Assembly (NCBI GenBank): GCA_035552195.1
Contig: DASZLU010000123.1
Span: 62,001 to 126,000 of the forward strand
DNA: 64,000 nucleotides
Direction: 5' to 3'
From: CAIKMD01 sp035552195
Lineage (GTDB): Bacteria; Pseudomonadota; Alphaproteobacteria; ATCC43930; CGMCC-115725
Both the position numbers and the translations under genes were made by a program. Each line of letters begins with the position of its first letter. The stretch's first letter is position 1. Below, in pieces: positions 50,286 to 59,255 of the stretch. A model generated the notes under the pieces. That model was not told the origin of the DNA. It ran no database searches and saw nothing but the letters and a program-made list of their open reading frames with translations.

Positions 50286-50307
50286 GGCAAAGCTCAAGCC
50301 CTCCAAT

Positions 50308-50328
50308 ACATAGACCTGAAATCTATGT
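50308..50328 (-). promoter_or_regulatory. Dyad upstream of nsrR, possible autoregulatory site
   Basis: ACATAGA (50308-50314) and TCTATGT (50322-50328) are perfect inverted copies around 7 bp. The site lies 23-43 bp upstream of the nsrR start, where a promoter -10 would be. It differs from the haemoglobin operator, so another regulator cannot be excluded. Confidence 0.45.
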
Positions 50329-50361
50329 TTTCGAGCGCCTCAACGCAATCGCAATATTCGT

Positions 50362-53300
50362 TTAAGCCTCTTCGTCATCCTTCAGCGACATGAGGCTGGC
50401 ATTGCCGCCGGCTGCGGTCGTGTCGACGGAAAGCGTGCGCTCGGTCGCGAAGCGGTGGAGGTAATGCGGCCCGCCGATCTTCGGCCCGGTGCCGGAGAGC
50501 CTCTCGCCGCCGAAAGGCTGCACGCCGACAACAGCGCCGATCATGTTGCGGTTGACGTAGCAATTGCCGACCGGCAGCCGCGCATGGATCGCGCTCACCG
50601 TCTCGTCGATACGGCTGTGGATACCGAGCGTCAGGCCGAAGCCGGTCGCGATCACCTGATCCATCACGCGATCGAGGTGCCCGCCCTGCCAGCGGATCAC
50701 GTGCAAAACCGGGCCGAATACCTCGCCGGTCAGGCGATCGAGCCGATCGAGTTCGATGAGACGCGGCGCAAAGAAGGTGCCGTGCTCGGTGCCTTGCGGT
50801 AGGCGGAGGGTATGAAGGATCTTCGCCTCGCGCTGCATACGCTCGACATGCGCCTCGAGCGCGGCGCGCGCCGGGTCATCGATCAGGGGGCCTATATCGG
50901 TGGCGAGCAGCGCCGGATCGCCGATCATCAGCATGTCCATCGCGCCGATCAGCATCGCGATCACGCGCTCGGCAATATCCTCCTGCACGAAAAGAACGCG
51001 CGCCGAGGAGCAGCGCTGGCCCGCACTATCGAAGGCCGAGATCAACGCGTCCGCGACAAGCTGCTCGGGCAGCGCGCTGGAATCCGCAATCAGTGCGTTC
51101 TGGCCGCCGGTCTCGGCAATTAGAGGCACGATCGGTCCACGTCGCTGTGCCAGCGCCTGATTGATCGCGCGCGCCGTGTCGGTCGAGCCGGTGAAAGCGA
51201 CACCGGCGATGCGCGGGTCGGCGACAAGCTTCGCACCCACACGCCCTTCACCCGGCAAAAGTTGTACTACATCGCCCGGGACGCCGGCTTCGTGCAGTAG
51301 CCGCACGGCAGCGGCGGCGATGAGTGGCGTCTGTTCCGCCGGTTTCGCGATCACCGCATTGCCGGCGGCGAGCGCGCCGGCGACCTGGCCGAGGAAGATC
51401 GCGAGCGGAAAATTCCAGGGCGAGATACAGGCGAAGACACCGCGGCCATGCAATTCGAGCAGATTGCGCTCGCCGGTCGGCCCTGCCATCTCGGCTGGCG
51501 CCGTGAATTCGGCACGCAGCCGCGCCGCGTCGTAGCGGCAATGATCGATCGCCTCCCGCACTTCGGATACGGCATCGGGAATGATGCGTCCGCCTTCGCG
51601 GACGATGAGGGCGACGAAATCGCCCATGCGTTCTTGCAGGAGATCACCGGCGCGATCGAGCAGTCGCGCACGTTCCTCGGCCACCGTGTTGTCCCAACCA
51701 GGCGCGGCTTTCACCGCAGCACCAAGCGCGCGCTCAATCTGTGCTTCATTCGCTTCGCTGACATGGCCGACGACGACACGCCGATCAGTGGGCGATGTGA
51801 CCGGCCGCGACGCGCCCGCTTCTTCCGCGCCGGCGACGATCGGGAAAGCGAGCACCGGTTTGGCCGAGACCATCGCGAGCGTTTTCGCCAGCGCGACGAG
51901 ATGCGGCAGATCGCTGAGATCGATGCCGCGCGAATTGCGCCGGTCGGGATAGAGATCGCGCGGTAAGTTGATGCGCGGGTGTGGTTTCGCTTTGAGCGAT
52001 TTGAGCCGCGCCACCGGATCGGCGATCAGCGCCTCGACCGGCGCGCGCTCATCGACCAAACGATTGACGAAGGATGTGTTCGCGCCGTTCTCGAGCAGCC
52101 GCCGCACGAGGTAGGCGAGCAGATCCTCATGGCCGCCGACCGGCGCATAGACGCGGCATGGAATCCGGTGCGGGCCCTTATTGATATTTGGGCCAACGAT
52201 CTGGTCGTAAAGCGCCTCGCCCATGCCATGGAGGCGCTGGAATTCGAAATCGCGTTCCGCGCCGGCAAGGTCGAGGATCGACGCCACCGTATGCGCGTTA
52301 TGCGTCGCGAATTGCGGAAAGAACGCATCGCGCGCCGCCCAGATGCGCTTGGCACACGCGAGATAGGAGACATCGGTCGCGAGCTTCCTGGTATAGACCG
52401 GAAACTGCTCAAGGCCGCGCTCCTGCGTGCGCTTGATCTCGCTATCCCAATACGCGCCTTTGACGAGACGCAGCATCAATCGGCGATGGTGCCGCCGCGC
52501 CAACGCCGCGAGCCAATCGATCAGTGGCAGGGCGCGTTTCTGATAGGCCTGCATCGCGAGGCCGAGCCCATTCCATCCGGCAAGTTCCGACGCTGCTGCA
52601 AGGCCCTTGATCAGATCGAGCGAGAGATCGAGCCGATCGGCTTCCTCGGCATCGATAGTCAAACCGATGCCAGCGCGCTTCGCTTGTTCCGCGAGGCCAA
52701 GGAGAATCGGCGGCAATTCGCGCCGCACGCGATCGCGCTGCGCTTCCTCGTAGCGCGGATGGAGCGCCGATAGCTTCACCGAGATGCCGGGCGCGTGGTG
52801 CAGATCGCGGCCTTTCACCCGCGCGCCGATGGCGACGATCGCGGCGCGATAGCGCTCGGCATAGCGCGCCGCGTCATCGGCGGTACGCGCCGCCTCGCCC
52901 AGCATATCGAAGGAATAGCGAAAGCCCCGTGTTTCCTCGGGCACGGCGCGGTCGAGCGCCTCGTCGATGGTGCGGCCCATCACAAATTGATGGCCAAGGA
53001 TGCGCATCGCCGCGGTCACCGCCTGGCGCAACACAGGCTCTCCGGTGCGCGCGACGACGCGACGCAGCACCGCTCCGAGGTCCTGCTCCGCCGGATCGTC
53101 ATGCAGCAGGCGACCGGTCAGCATCAGGGCCCAGGTCGATGCATTGACGAAGAGCGAGGAGGACTGGCCGAGATGCCGCGCCCAATCAGCGCCCGCAAGC
53201 TTGTCGCGGATCAGGCGATCGACCGTATCGGCATCGGGAATGCGCAGCAGGGCCTCGGCCAGGCACATGAGCGCGATGCCTTCGCGGCTCGATAGTGCGA

Positions 53301-53526
53301 ATTCGTTGAGGAACGCGTCGATGCCGCCTTTGCCACGGCGCTGGCGCCGCGCTTCGAGCACAAGGCGGCGCGCCGTTGCGGCGATGCGCGCGGTCGTCGC
53401 TTCGTCGTGATCGGCGGCGGCAAGAATGCACGCGACCGCCTCGCTCTCGTCGATGCGATAGCTTTCGCGTACCGCTTGGCGCAGTGCGTCGGGGAGGGGC
53501 GGCGGCGCGGCAAAGACCCAGGCCAT
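50362..53526 (-). CDS. putA: Bifunctional proline dehydrogenase / L-glutamate-gamma-semialdehyde dehydrogenase
   Basis: 1054 residues. The PRODH barrel (about 150-470) has LRLVKGAYWDSEIKR, YQKRALPLIDWL and the FAD region ATHNAHTVASILDLAG. The aldehyde dehydrogenase half (about 545-1040) has FACISPWNFPLAIF, FTGSTDTARAIN, ETGGQNALIAD and the catalytic C839 in SAGQRCSSARVL. It oxidises proline to glutamate at the membrane with substrate channelling. The ribbon-helix-helix DNA-binding domain of trifunctional PutA is absent, so control must come from elsewhere; no PutR/Lrp gene is adjacent. Confidence 0.96.
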   Translation of the reverse strand: MAWVFAAPPPLPDALRQAVRESYRIDESEAVACILAAADHDEATTARIAATARRLVLEARRQRRGKGGIDAFLNEFALSSREGIALMCLAEALLRIPDADTVDRLIRDKLAGADWARHLGQSSSLFVNASTWALMLTGRLLHDDPAEQDLGAVLRRVVARTGEPVLRQAVTAAMRILGHQFVMGRTIDEALDRAVPEETRGFRYSFDMLGEAARTADDAARYAERYRAAIVAIGARVKGRDLHHAPGISVKLSALHPRYEEAQRDRVRRELPPILLGLAEQAKRAGIGLTIDAEEADRLDLSLDLIKGLAAASELAGWNGLGLAMQAYQKRALPLIDWLAALARRHHRRLMLRLVKGAYWDSEIKRTQERGLEQFPVYTRKLATDVSYLACAKRIWAARDAFFPQFATHNAHTVASILDLAGAERDFEFQRLHGMGEALYDQIVGPNINKGPHRIPCRVYAPVGGHEDLLAYLVRRLLENGANTSFVNRLVDERAPVEALIADPVARLKSLKAKPHPRINLPRDLYPDRRNSRGIDLSDLPHLVALAKTLAMVSAKPVLAFPIVAGAEEAGASRPVTSPTDRRVVVGHVSEANEAQIERALGAAVKAAPGWDNTVAEERARLLDRAGDLLQERMGDFVALIVREGGRIIPDAVSEVREAIDHCRYDAARLRAEFTAPAEMAGPTGERNLLELHGRGVFACISPWNFPLAIFLGQVAGALAAGNAVIAKPAEQTPLIAAAAVRLLHEAGVPGDVVQLLPGEGRVGAKLVADPRIAGVAFTGSTDTARAINQALAQRRGPIVPLIAETGGQNALIADSSALPEQLVADALISAFDSAGQRCSSARVLFVQEDIAERVIAMLIGAMDMLMIGDPALLATDIGPLIDDPARAALEAHVERMQREAKILHTLRLPQGTEHGTFFAPRLIELDRLDRLTGEVFGPVLHVIRWQGGHLDRVMDQVIATGFGLTLGIHSRIDETVSAIHARLPVGNCYVNRNMIGAVVGVQPFGGERLSGTGPKIGGPHYLHRFATERTLSVDTTAAGGNASLMSLKDDEEA

Positions 53527-53564
53527 GGCCGAGAGATTAAAGCGATTTCGCTTGCGCTGCTATT

Positions 53565-55115
53565 TCAGCCGAAGAAGCCGTGCAGGAACCAGCGCACGGG
53601 AATGTCGGGGCGATAAAGCCCGGCGCGATAAAGCCAGAAGCGCTGACCTTCCTCGTCCTCGACGCGATAATAGTCGCGCGCTTGATTGTAATCGTAGGAT
53701 TCAAGGGCTGACGGTCCCGACTGACGCCACCATTCGGCGGCGATACGCTCCGGCCCGTCGGCCGTGCGCACGCGATGCGCGCGTTGGCGCCAGCGGAAAA
53801 GCCGTGGCGGATCGTCGGGATACGGCGCCATGGCCTCAATCGGCTCGGGTCGCGGCAAGAGCCGGATCGGGCGCAGCTGCGCCGGATTCCAACAAGCGGC
53901 CATCTGACCGGCCTCCAAGGGCGCAACGAACCGCACCGCCCGTTCCGGGATATGGCTTTCGCGCAATATCGGCCGCGCCAGCGCCCGCATGCCGAGGCGA
54001 TTGGCGAGACGGTCGACCAAAGCGGCGAGATCGGTGCTGTCGCTGCGCGCCGCCTCGCCATCGAGACCGAGTTGCGTCGCTGCCAGCTTCTCGACGCTCT
54101 CGGCCGTCAGCACCAGATCCTCAATGCCGAGACCGGGATCGACTTTCTCCAGCTTCTCTCCGAATAAGCGCCAGAGATGGCGCGTGTCGCGCGACGGGAA
54201 TGCCGTGCCGATCGCGATGCGCTCGATGCGGCCATCGATGCGATAAGCCGCCAGGCTGAGCTGGCGCGCGCCGAGCCCATCCTCGGTGAGACGCCGCACC
54301 AGATGCTGCAGCAATTCGCGCAGCGCCACGGCGATCGCTTCTGCCGTCGCGATCGGCTCGGCACACGAACGGCGCGACCAAAGCAACGACGCCGGCGGCA
54401 CGGGCGAGAGCGGCTCTGCGGCGTGGCCAAGCGCCTGATCGAGCCGCGTCGCGACACTGTCGCCGCAGCGCGCGGCGAGCGCGGCGCGCGGCAACGAATA
54501 AAGCTCGCCGATGCGCTGCAACCCCAGCCGCTCCAGCAACGCGACGATCTCGGGCTCGAGCCGCAGCGCCCCCACCGGCAGATCGGCCAGCGCCAGCCGC
54601 GTGCCGCCGCATGGCACGGTGATCGTGGAACCGCGACCGAAACGGGACAGCCCCCACGCCGCGCCAACCGTGTCGGCAATAACGACGCGCGCTTCGATGC
54701 CTTGCCGCGCCAGCCGCGCGATAACCTGACTCGCCATCCCGGCTTCATCGCCGAAGAGATGCGCGCAGCCGGTTACGTCGAGCAGGATGCCGTCGGTACC
54801 GCAAGGCGTGATCCAGGGGCTGAAGCGATCGCACCACGTAGCGAGTTTCGTCAACGCCGCGGCATCGGCGATGAAATCTGCTTCCTCGATCAGCAACGCC
54901 GGATCGAGCGCGCGCGCATCGGCGACGCCCATACCCGGCAAGATGCCTTCCACCGCCGCCAGCGGACTCACGGCCGTGATAACGCGGCGGCCGCTCGCCG
55001 TCGTCGCAAGGACGAAAGGCCTATCCGGCCGCGCTGATCTGCCCCCTCGTCCCGATTTGCTGAAGCGCCGGTCGATCGGCCAGCGCGGCAGAAACAGCGA
55101 CATGACGCGCCGCAT
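53565..55115 (-). CDS. imuB: ImuB, catalytically inactive Y-family polymerase of the SOS mutasome
   Basis: 516 residues from ATG 55115 behind GGAGG; it overlaps imuA by 95 bp. It starts MRRVMSLFLPRWPIDR and continues RPFVLATTASGRRVITAVSPLAAVEGILPGM. The palm region (DGILLDVTGCAHLFGDE) lacks the full acidic set of active polymerases, as usual for ImuB. The C-terminal half ends with a conserved tail (YDYNQARDYYRVEDEEGQRFWLYRAGLY, shortened). It links DnaE2 to the beta clamp in damage tolerance. dnaE2 is not next: putA follows on the same strand. Confidence 0.93.
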   Translation of the reverse strand: MRRVMSLFLPRWPIDRRFSKSGRGGRSARPDRPFVLATTASGRRVITAVSPLAAVEGILPGMGVADARALDPALLIEEADFIADAAALTKLATWCDRFSPWITPCGTDGILLDVTGCAHLFGDEAGMASQVIARLARQGIEARVVIADTVGAAWGLSRFGRGSTITVPCGGTRLALADLPVGALRLEPEIVALLERLGLQRIGELYSLPRAALAARCGDSVATRLDQALGHAAEPLSPVPPASLLWSRRSCAEPIATAEAIAVALRELLQHLVRRLTEDGLGARQLSLAAYRIDGRIERIAIGTAFPSRDTRHLWRLFGEKLEKVDPGLGIEDLVLTAESVEKLAATQLGLDGEAARSDSTDLAALVDRLANRLGMRALARPILRESHIPERAVRFVAPLEAGQMAACWNPAQLRPIRLLPRPEPIEAMAPYPDDPPRLFRWRQRAHRVRTADGPERIAAEWWRQSGPSALESYDYNQARDYYRVEDEEGQRFWLYRAGLYRPDIPVRWFLHGFFG

Positions 55116-55785
55116 TACACGCCTCCACATCCCACGCCTTCGGTACACCGCCGCGACAGCGCAGCAATTCCACCCGCCAGCGCGGCTGGCCAATCCCGGG
55201 CTCCCCCGCGACCAACGCGCTCGGCAACGCAGCGACGCGCCAGCGCGTTACCGCCGCCGAGGCTGCGGCCTCACTGGCGGTGCGATGCAAAACGAAGCCA
55301 ACGACGCCGGTGCTTTCCGCCGCGAGCTGCAACCGCCGGCTGGCGGACATCGACAGCGCATCGACCTCGCCGACCACGGCGGCCAGGGCGCGGCTGCGTA
55401 GTCCCTCTTCCATCGCCCAAAGGAGGTCGCGCTCGTTCGGCGCCCGCAGCAGCACCAGCCGCTTGGCGTCGAGCCCGGCCAGCGCCAGGCCGGGCGCATG
55501 GAGATCGGCGCGCTGCAGGCACCACAGCACCGGCCGCGGCGGCGTCAGCCGCGCCAGGATGCCGGCCAGGAACAGCGAAGCGGCGCCGTCCTCTCCGGCA
55601 GCCCCGGCATTCTCGATTTCGTGCAGAGACGCCAGCGGCAGGCCCTGCCAGGGCAAAGCGTCGTCGATTGCCGGCAGTCCAAAGGGCAGCACGGCCGTTT
55701 CCTGCCCGAAGCCTTCCGCCTCGGCGAGGTAACGGCGCAAATCGGCAAGCCGCGCCTGGCGGGTGGTTTGGGCGGCCTCTCCCAT
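55021..55785 (-). CDS. imuA: ImuA, RecA-like SOS mutasome protein
   Basis: 254 residues from ATG 55785. It is RecA-like without an intact Walker A: FGLPAIDDALPWQGLPLASLHEIENAGAAGEDGAASLFLAGILARL. Later parts include RPVLWCLQRADLHAPGLALAGLDAKRLVLLRAPNERDLLWAMEEGLRSRALAAVVGEV (shortened sense), typical of ImuA. An SOS box (55786-55800) touches the start codon. With imuB it forms the LexA-controlled mutagenesis cassette. Confidence 0.92.
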   Translation of the reverse strand: MGEAAQTTRQARLADLRRYLAEAEGFGQETAVLPFGLPAIDDALPWQGLPLASLHEIENAGAAGEDGAASLFLAGILARLTPPRPVLWCLQRADLHAPGLALAGLDAKRLVLLRAPNERDLLWAMEEGLRSRALAAVVGEVDALSMSASRRLQLAAESTGVVGFVLHRTASEAAASAAVTRWRVAALPSALVAGEPGIGQPRWRVELLRCRGGVPKAWDVEACNAARHVAVSAALADRPALQQIGTRGQISAAG

Positions 55786-55800
55786 GTTCTCTATTTGTTC
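55786..55800 (-). promoter_or_regulatory. Alphaproteobacterial LexA (SOS) box
   Basis: GTTC-N7-GTTC on the plus strand (GAAC-N7-GAAC toward imuA), the consensus for LexA in alphaproteobacteria. It directly abuts the imuA start codon. A TTGACT at 55816-55821 is 17 bp from ACAAAT (55793-55798), so the box would cover the -10 and the transcript would be nearly leaderless. Confidence 0.88.
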
Positions 55801-55904
55801 TATTAAACCTCCGAGAGTCAAGCCCGCCCGGGGGAAGAAAAGTTGCCCCAACCCTCCTTTGCCCTTAGACAGCAAAACCCAGGTTCGCTTCCTGTGAAGG
55901 ACGG

Positions 55905-55933
55905 CCAAAAGGACAGGGCCAAAAAGGACAGGG
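55905..55933 (+). repeat. Short tandem duplication before dedA
   Basis: CCAAAAGGACAGGG (55905-55918) is followed directly by CCAAAAAGGACAGGG (55919-55933). The second copy contains the probable ribosome site for the TTG start at 55935. Confidence 0.7.
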
Positions 55934-55934
55934 A

Positions 55935-56588
55935 TTGAACTTCGTCGAGCACGTCCGCCATTTTGTCGTCGATTACGGCTATCTCGCCGTCTTCCTGGGC
56001 ATCTTCTTCGAGGATTTCGGCCTGCCGACGCCGGGCGAGACGATGCTGATCGCCGGCGCGGTCCTCGCCTCGCATGGTGCCCTCAACGTCTATTGGCTCC
56101 TCCCGATCGCCTGGGCTGGCGCGGTCCTTGGCGACAGTATCGGTTATCTCATCGGCGCCAAAGGGGGTCACCGCCTGGTGACGCGTTACGGCGCCCGGGT
56201 CGGCATCACCGACGAGCGGCTCAAAAAGGTCGAGGCGTTCTTCGGGCGCTATGGCGACATTGTCGTCGTCTTCGCGCGCTTCTTCCTGATCCTGCGCCAG
56301 TTCAACGGCATCGTCGCCGGCACGCTGGAGATGCCGTGGCCGCGCTTCTTCCTTTACAACGCGATCGGCGCCGCGCTCTGGGTCGGCTTCTGGGGCGGCG
56401 CGACCTATTGGATCGGCCGGCGATTCTTCGAGTATCTGCGCTCTTTCGGCTGGACCGGCCAGACGGTGCTGGTGATCGGCGCGCTGATCGTGATCGCGCT
56501 TGCCGCCCAGTTCTGGTCGCGTTGGCGCGCGCGTCACCTCGCGGCGGCGCCCACAACCGAAAAAAGCACCATCAACGAGAAGAAATAA
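55935..56588 (+). CDS. DedA-family membrane protein
   Basis: 217 residues, starting with TTG behind AAGGACAGGGA. Family features are YGYLAVFLGIFFEDFGLPTPGETMLIAGAVLASHG, GDSIGYLIGAKGG, the FGRYGDIVVVFARFFLILRQFNGIVAGTLEMPWPRFFLYN block with the essential Arg residues, and about five hydrophobic segments. DedA proteins are lipid scramblase/flippase-type (undecaprenyl or phospholipid) and support envelope homeostasis. The C-terminal tail is charged. It converges with the iron permease gene. Confidence 0.92.
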   Translation: MNFVEHVRHFVVDYGYLAVFLGIFFEDFGLPTPGETMLIAGAVLASHGALNVYWLLPIAWAGAVLGDSIGYLIGAKGGHRLVTRYGARVGITDERLKKVEAFFGRYGDIVVVFARFFLILRQFNGIVAGTLEMPWPRFFLYNAIGAALWVGFWGGATYWIGRRFFEYLRSFGWTGQTVLVIGALIVIALAAQFWSRWRARHLAAAPTTEKSTINEKK

Positions 56589-56594
56589 GCAGCA

Positions 56595-57428
56595 CTATTC
56601 CGCGGGTGCGGCGCTGCCGCCGCTGCTGGGACGGCGGCCGAAGAGCCGCATCAACATGCCGATCAGCACCACGGTGCCGATATAGAACACCAGTTGAATC
56701 CCGGTCGGCCGCGCGACATAGCCGATCAGCGCGTGCAGGGCCTGACCGACGAGGCTCTTCTCCGACAGAATGGCCGAGGTATCCCAGAGATTGCCGAGCG
56801 GCGGCAGCATATCCGCTTGCAGCAGGAACGCCGCGCCCTGCGAGGCCATGCCCGCCGCGAGCAGCAGAATCAGCCAACTTGTCACGGTGAAGAGATGGCG
56901 CATCGGAATCGTGAGCAGGCCGAAATAAAGCGCGGCGCCGATCGCGATGCCGGCGACCAGGCCGACAACGCCGCCGGTCAGCAGGCTCATTGCGCTGCCC
57001 CCCTGCGCGGCGATGATGCCGTAAACGAACAGCACGATTTCCGAGCCTTCGCGCGCCACGGCAGCGCCGCAGACGACTGCCAGCGCGTAAAGCGGCCGCG
57101 CGCCGGCCAGCACCTCGTTGCCGACGCGGGTCGCTTCGACGACGTGCTCCTTGGCGTGGCGGCTCATCCAGACATTGTGCCAGCCGAGCATCACCACGGC
57201 GGTGAAGAGGATGGCGGCGTTGAACAATTCCTGGCCGATGCCGTCGACGGCATTGGCGATCTCGTCGGTGAAGGCGGCGACCGTGAGTGCGATCAGCACG
57301 CCGCAACCGATACCCCCGGCAACCCATTTCCCGCGCCGAGGCACACCACGGCTTGCCGCCAGCACGATGCCGACAACGAGCGCAGCCTCAAGCACTTCTC
57401 GGAAGACGATGACGGCAACGGCTAACAT
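56595..57428 (-). CDS. FTR1-family iron permease
   Basis: 277 residues and seven predicted helices. The two REXXE iron-binding motifs are R10-EVL-E14 at the N terminus and R126-EGS-E130 mid-protein. It imports iron, usually ferric iron released from a partner oxidase or ferrous iron in EfeU-type systems. No EfeO/EfeB or cupredoxin partner is nearby. The palindrome at 57477-57493 may mediate iron control. Confidence 0.93.
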   Translation of the reverse strand: MLAVAVIVFREVLEAALVVGIVLAASRGVPRRGKWVAGGIGCGVLIALTVAAFTDEIANAVDGIGQELFNAAILFTAVVMLGWHNVWMSRHAKEHVVEATRVGNEVLAGARPLYALAVVCGAAVAREGSEIVLFVYGIIAAQGGSAMSLLTGGVVGLVAGIAIGAALYFGLLTIPMRHLFTVTSWLILLLAAGMASQGAAFLLQADMLPPLGNLWDTSAILSEKSLVGQALHALIGYVARPTGIQLVFYIGTVVLIGMLMRLFGRRPSSGGSAAPAE

Positions 57429-57476
57429 TGACTCGCCTTGGGATCAATCAGAGGGTACAACTAACATTTAGTGCAA

Positions 57477-57493
57477 TTGCGAAGCGTTCGCAA
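57477..57493 (-). promoter_or_regulatory. Palindrome upstream of the FTR1 gene, possible Fur-family box
   Basis: TTGCGAA-GCG-TTCGCAA is a perfect 7-bp dyad, 49 bp upstream of the permease start. Its TGCGAA/TTCGCA arms resemble Fur/Mur-type sites of some alphaproteobacteria. The same spacer also serves the divergent SnoaL-like gene. Confidence 0.4.
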
Positions 57494-57567
57494 GATAGCC
57501 TAGTCTCGACTCTGCAAGCAAGAGGCAGGTTGTCGCAAAACAGCACAAAACGAGTTTGGGGACCGAA

Positions 57568-57996
57568 GTGACGGAAACGGCAGATTCGCTGACCGACATC
57601 GATGCAGTTCTTACCGCCAATCTCGATTTTTATCGCGCTTTCAATGAGCGCAACGTCGAGACCATGGAGGCGCTCTGGGCGACGAGCGCGCCGGTGCTGT
57701 GCGTCCATCCCGGCTGGACTGCCGTCACCGGGCGCGAGTCCGTCCTGCAAAGCTGGCGCGCCATCCTCGCCAATCCCAACTCCCCGCGCGTGATGTGCCA
57801 CGACGACCGCGCCTTCCTCTATGGCGACCTCGCGATCGTTCAATGCGAGGAAGAACTCGATACCGGTCATCTGGTCGCGACGAACATGTTCATCCGCGAG
57901 AACGGCCGCTGGAAGATGATCCATCACCAGGCGAGCCCGCTCATTGTTCGCGGCGAGGAAGACCAGCGCCGCCGCCCCTCGCCGACGCGGCACTAA
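57568..57996 (+). CDS. SnoaL-like (NTF2-fold) protein
   Basis: 142 residues from GTG 57568, ten bases after GGGGA; a TTG at 57556 is the alternative. It has the common bacterial SnoaL/DUF4440-like plan: FYRAFNERNVETMEALWA, VHPGWTAVTGRESVLQSWRAIL, AIVQCEEEL and NMFIRENGRWKMIHHQASPL. The His-rich late strand is typical. Function unknown. Its stop overlaps the stop of convergent bioA. Confidence 0.85.
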   Translation: MTETADSLTDIDAVLTANLDFYRAFNERNVETMEALWATSAPVLCVHPGWTAVTGRESVLQSWRAILANPNSPRVMCHDDRAFLYGDLAIVQCEEELDTGHLVATNMFIRENGRWKMIHHQASPLIVRGEEDQRRRPSPTRH

Positions 57997-59255
57997 CCGC
58001 CGAGCACGCGGCCGATCGCACCGGTAAGTTTCGCCAGATCATCGGCGCCGATCGTGAAAGCCGGCGTCAGATAGACGATGTTGCCGAACGGCCGAATCCA
58101 CACGCCTTCATCGAGGAAGCGCCGCCGCAGCTCAGCGTGATCATGGATGCGATCGAGCTCGATCGCGCCGATCGCGCCTTTGACGCGCACATCGCGCACC
58201 CCGGCAAATTTACGACACGGCGCCAGGTCGCGCATCAGCGACGCCTCGATCGCCGCAACCCGGGCGGCATGATCCTCGCGCGCGAAAAGATCGAGCGAGG
58301 CATTCGCCGCAGAACAAGCGAGCGCATTCGCCATGAAGGTCGGACCATGCATCAGCGCGGCCTCGGCATCATCCGACAGGAATGCTTCGAAAACAGTGCG
58401 GCGCGCAACCGTCGCGGCGAGCGGCAGCACGCCCCCGGTCAGTGCTTTCGACAGCGTGACGATATCCGGTAAAACACCGGCTGCTTCGCAGGCAAAGAGA
58501 GCGCCGGTGCGGTGAAAGCCTGTGAATATCTCGTCGGCGATCAGCAAAATTCCGTACCGATCGGCGACTCCGCGCACGCGGCGCAAGGTCTCGGCATCGT
58601 GAAAGATCATGCCGCCCGCCGCTTGAACCAGCGGCTCGATCACGATGGCGGCGACGGTCGCAGCCTCGCGCGCGAGCAATGCATCGAGCCGCGCCGTGCT
58701 CGCTTCATCGCGCGGCAGATCGACGACGAGCTGATCGAGCAGCAGATCGCGGCCCCGTCCATGCATGCCGCTCGCCGGATCGCTCACCGCCATCGCAGCG
58801 GCGGTATCGCCGTGATACCCGTCGCGGAAGGCAACGAATTTGCCCCGTTCTTCGCCGCGATTGCGCCAATATTGCCGTGCGATCTTCAGCGCGATCTCGA
58901 CGGCGACCGAGCCCGATTCCGAAAAGAATACGCGATCGAGATCGTCCGGCAGCAAAGCCGCCAGACGTGTCGCCAGCCGCGCTGCCGGCTCATGCACGAG
59001 ACCCGCGAACATGACGTGCGGCATCTCAGCGAGCTGATGCGAAACGGCTGCGGCGATATGCGGATGATTGTAGCCATGGCACGCCGTCCACCAAGACGCG
59101 ATGCCGTCGATCAGCACGCGGCCATCATCGAGATAGAGGCGGCAGCCTTCCGTGCGCTTGACCGGCAGCGGCGGCGGCGCGGTCTTCATCTGCGTATAGG
59201 GCAGCCACAGATGACCGAGCCCCGAGCCAAGCCAATCGGGCTGGGCGGCGGTCAT
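57993..59255 (-). CDS. bioA: Adenosylmethionine--8-amino-7-oxononanoate aminotransferase
   Basis: 420 residues of class III aminotransferase fold. WLPYTQM near residue 17-23 is the BioA hallmark; the PLP lysine is K270 in VTLSKALTGGVLPLAAT, and D241 in IADEIFTGFHRTG holds the ring nitrogen. It makes 7,8-diaminononanoate using SAM as amino donor. Its start overlaps the bioB stop by 1 bp, so bioB-bioA form an operon. Confidence 0.97.
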   Translation of the reverse strand: MTAAQPDWLGSGLGHLWLPYTQMKTAPPPLPVKRTEGCRLYLDDGRVLIDGIASWWTACHGYNHPHIAAAVSHQLAEMPHVMFAGLVHEPAARLATRLAALLPDDLDRVFFSESGSVAVEIALKIARQYWRNRGEERGKFVAFRDGYHGDTAAAMAVSDPASGMHGRGRDLLLDQLVVDLPRDEASTARLDALLAREAATVAAIVIEPLVQAAGGMIFHDAETLRRVRGVADRYGILLIADEIFTGFHRTGALFACEAAGVLPDIVTLSKALTGGVLPLAATVARRTVFEAFLSDDAEAALMHGPTFMANALACSAANASLDLFAREDHAARVAAIEASLMRDLAPCRKFAGVRDVRVKGAIGAIELDRIHDHAELRRRFLDEGVWIRPFGNIVYLTPAFTIGADDLAKLTGAIGRVLGG

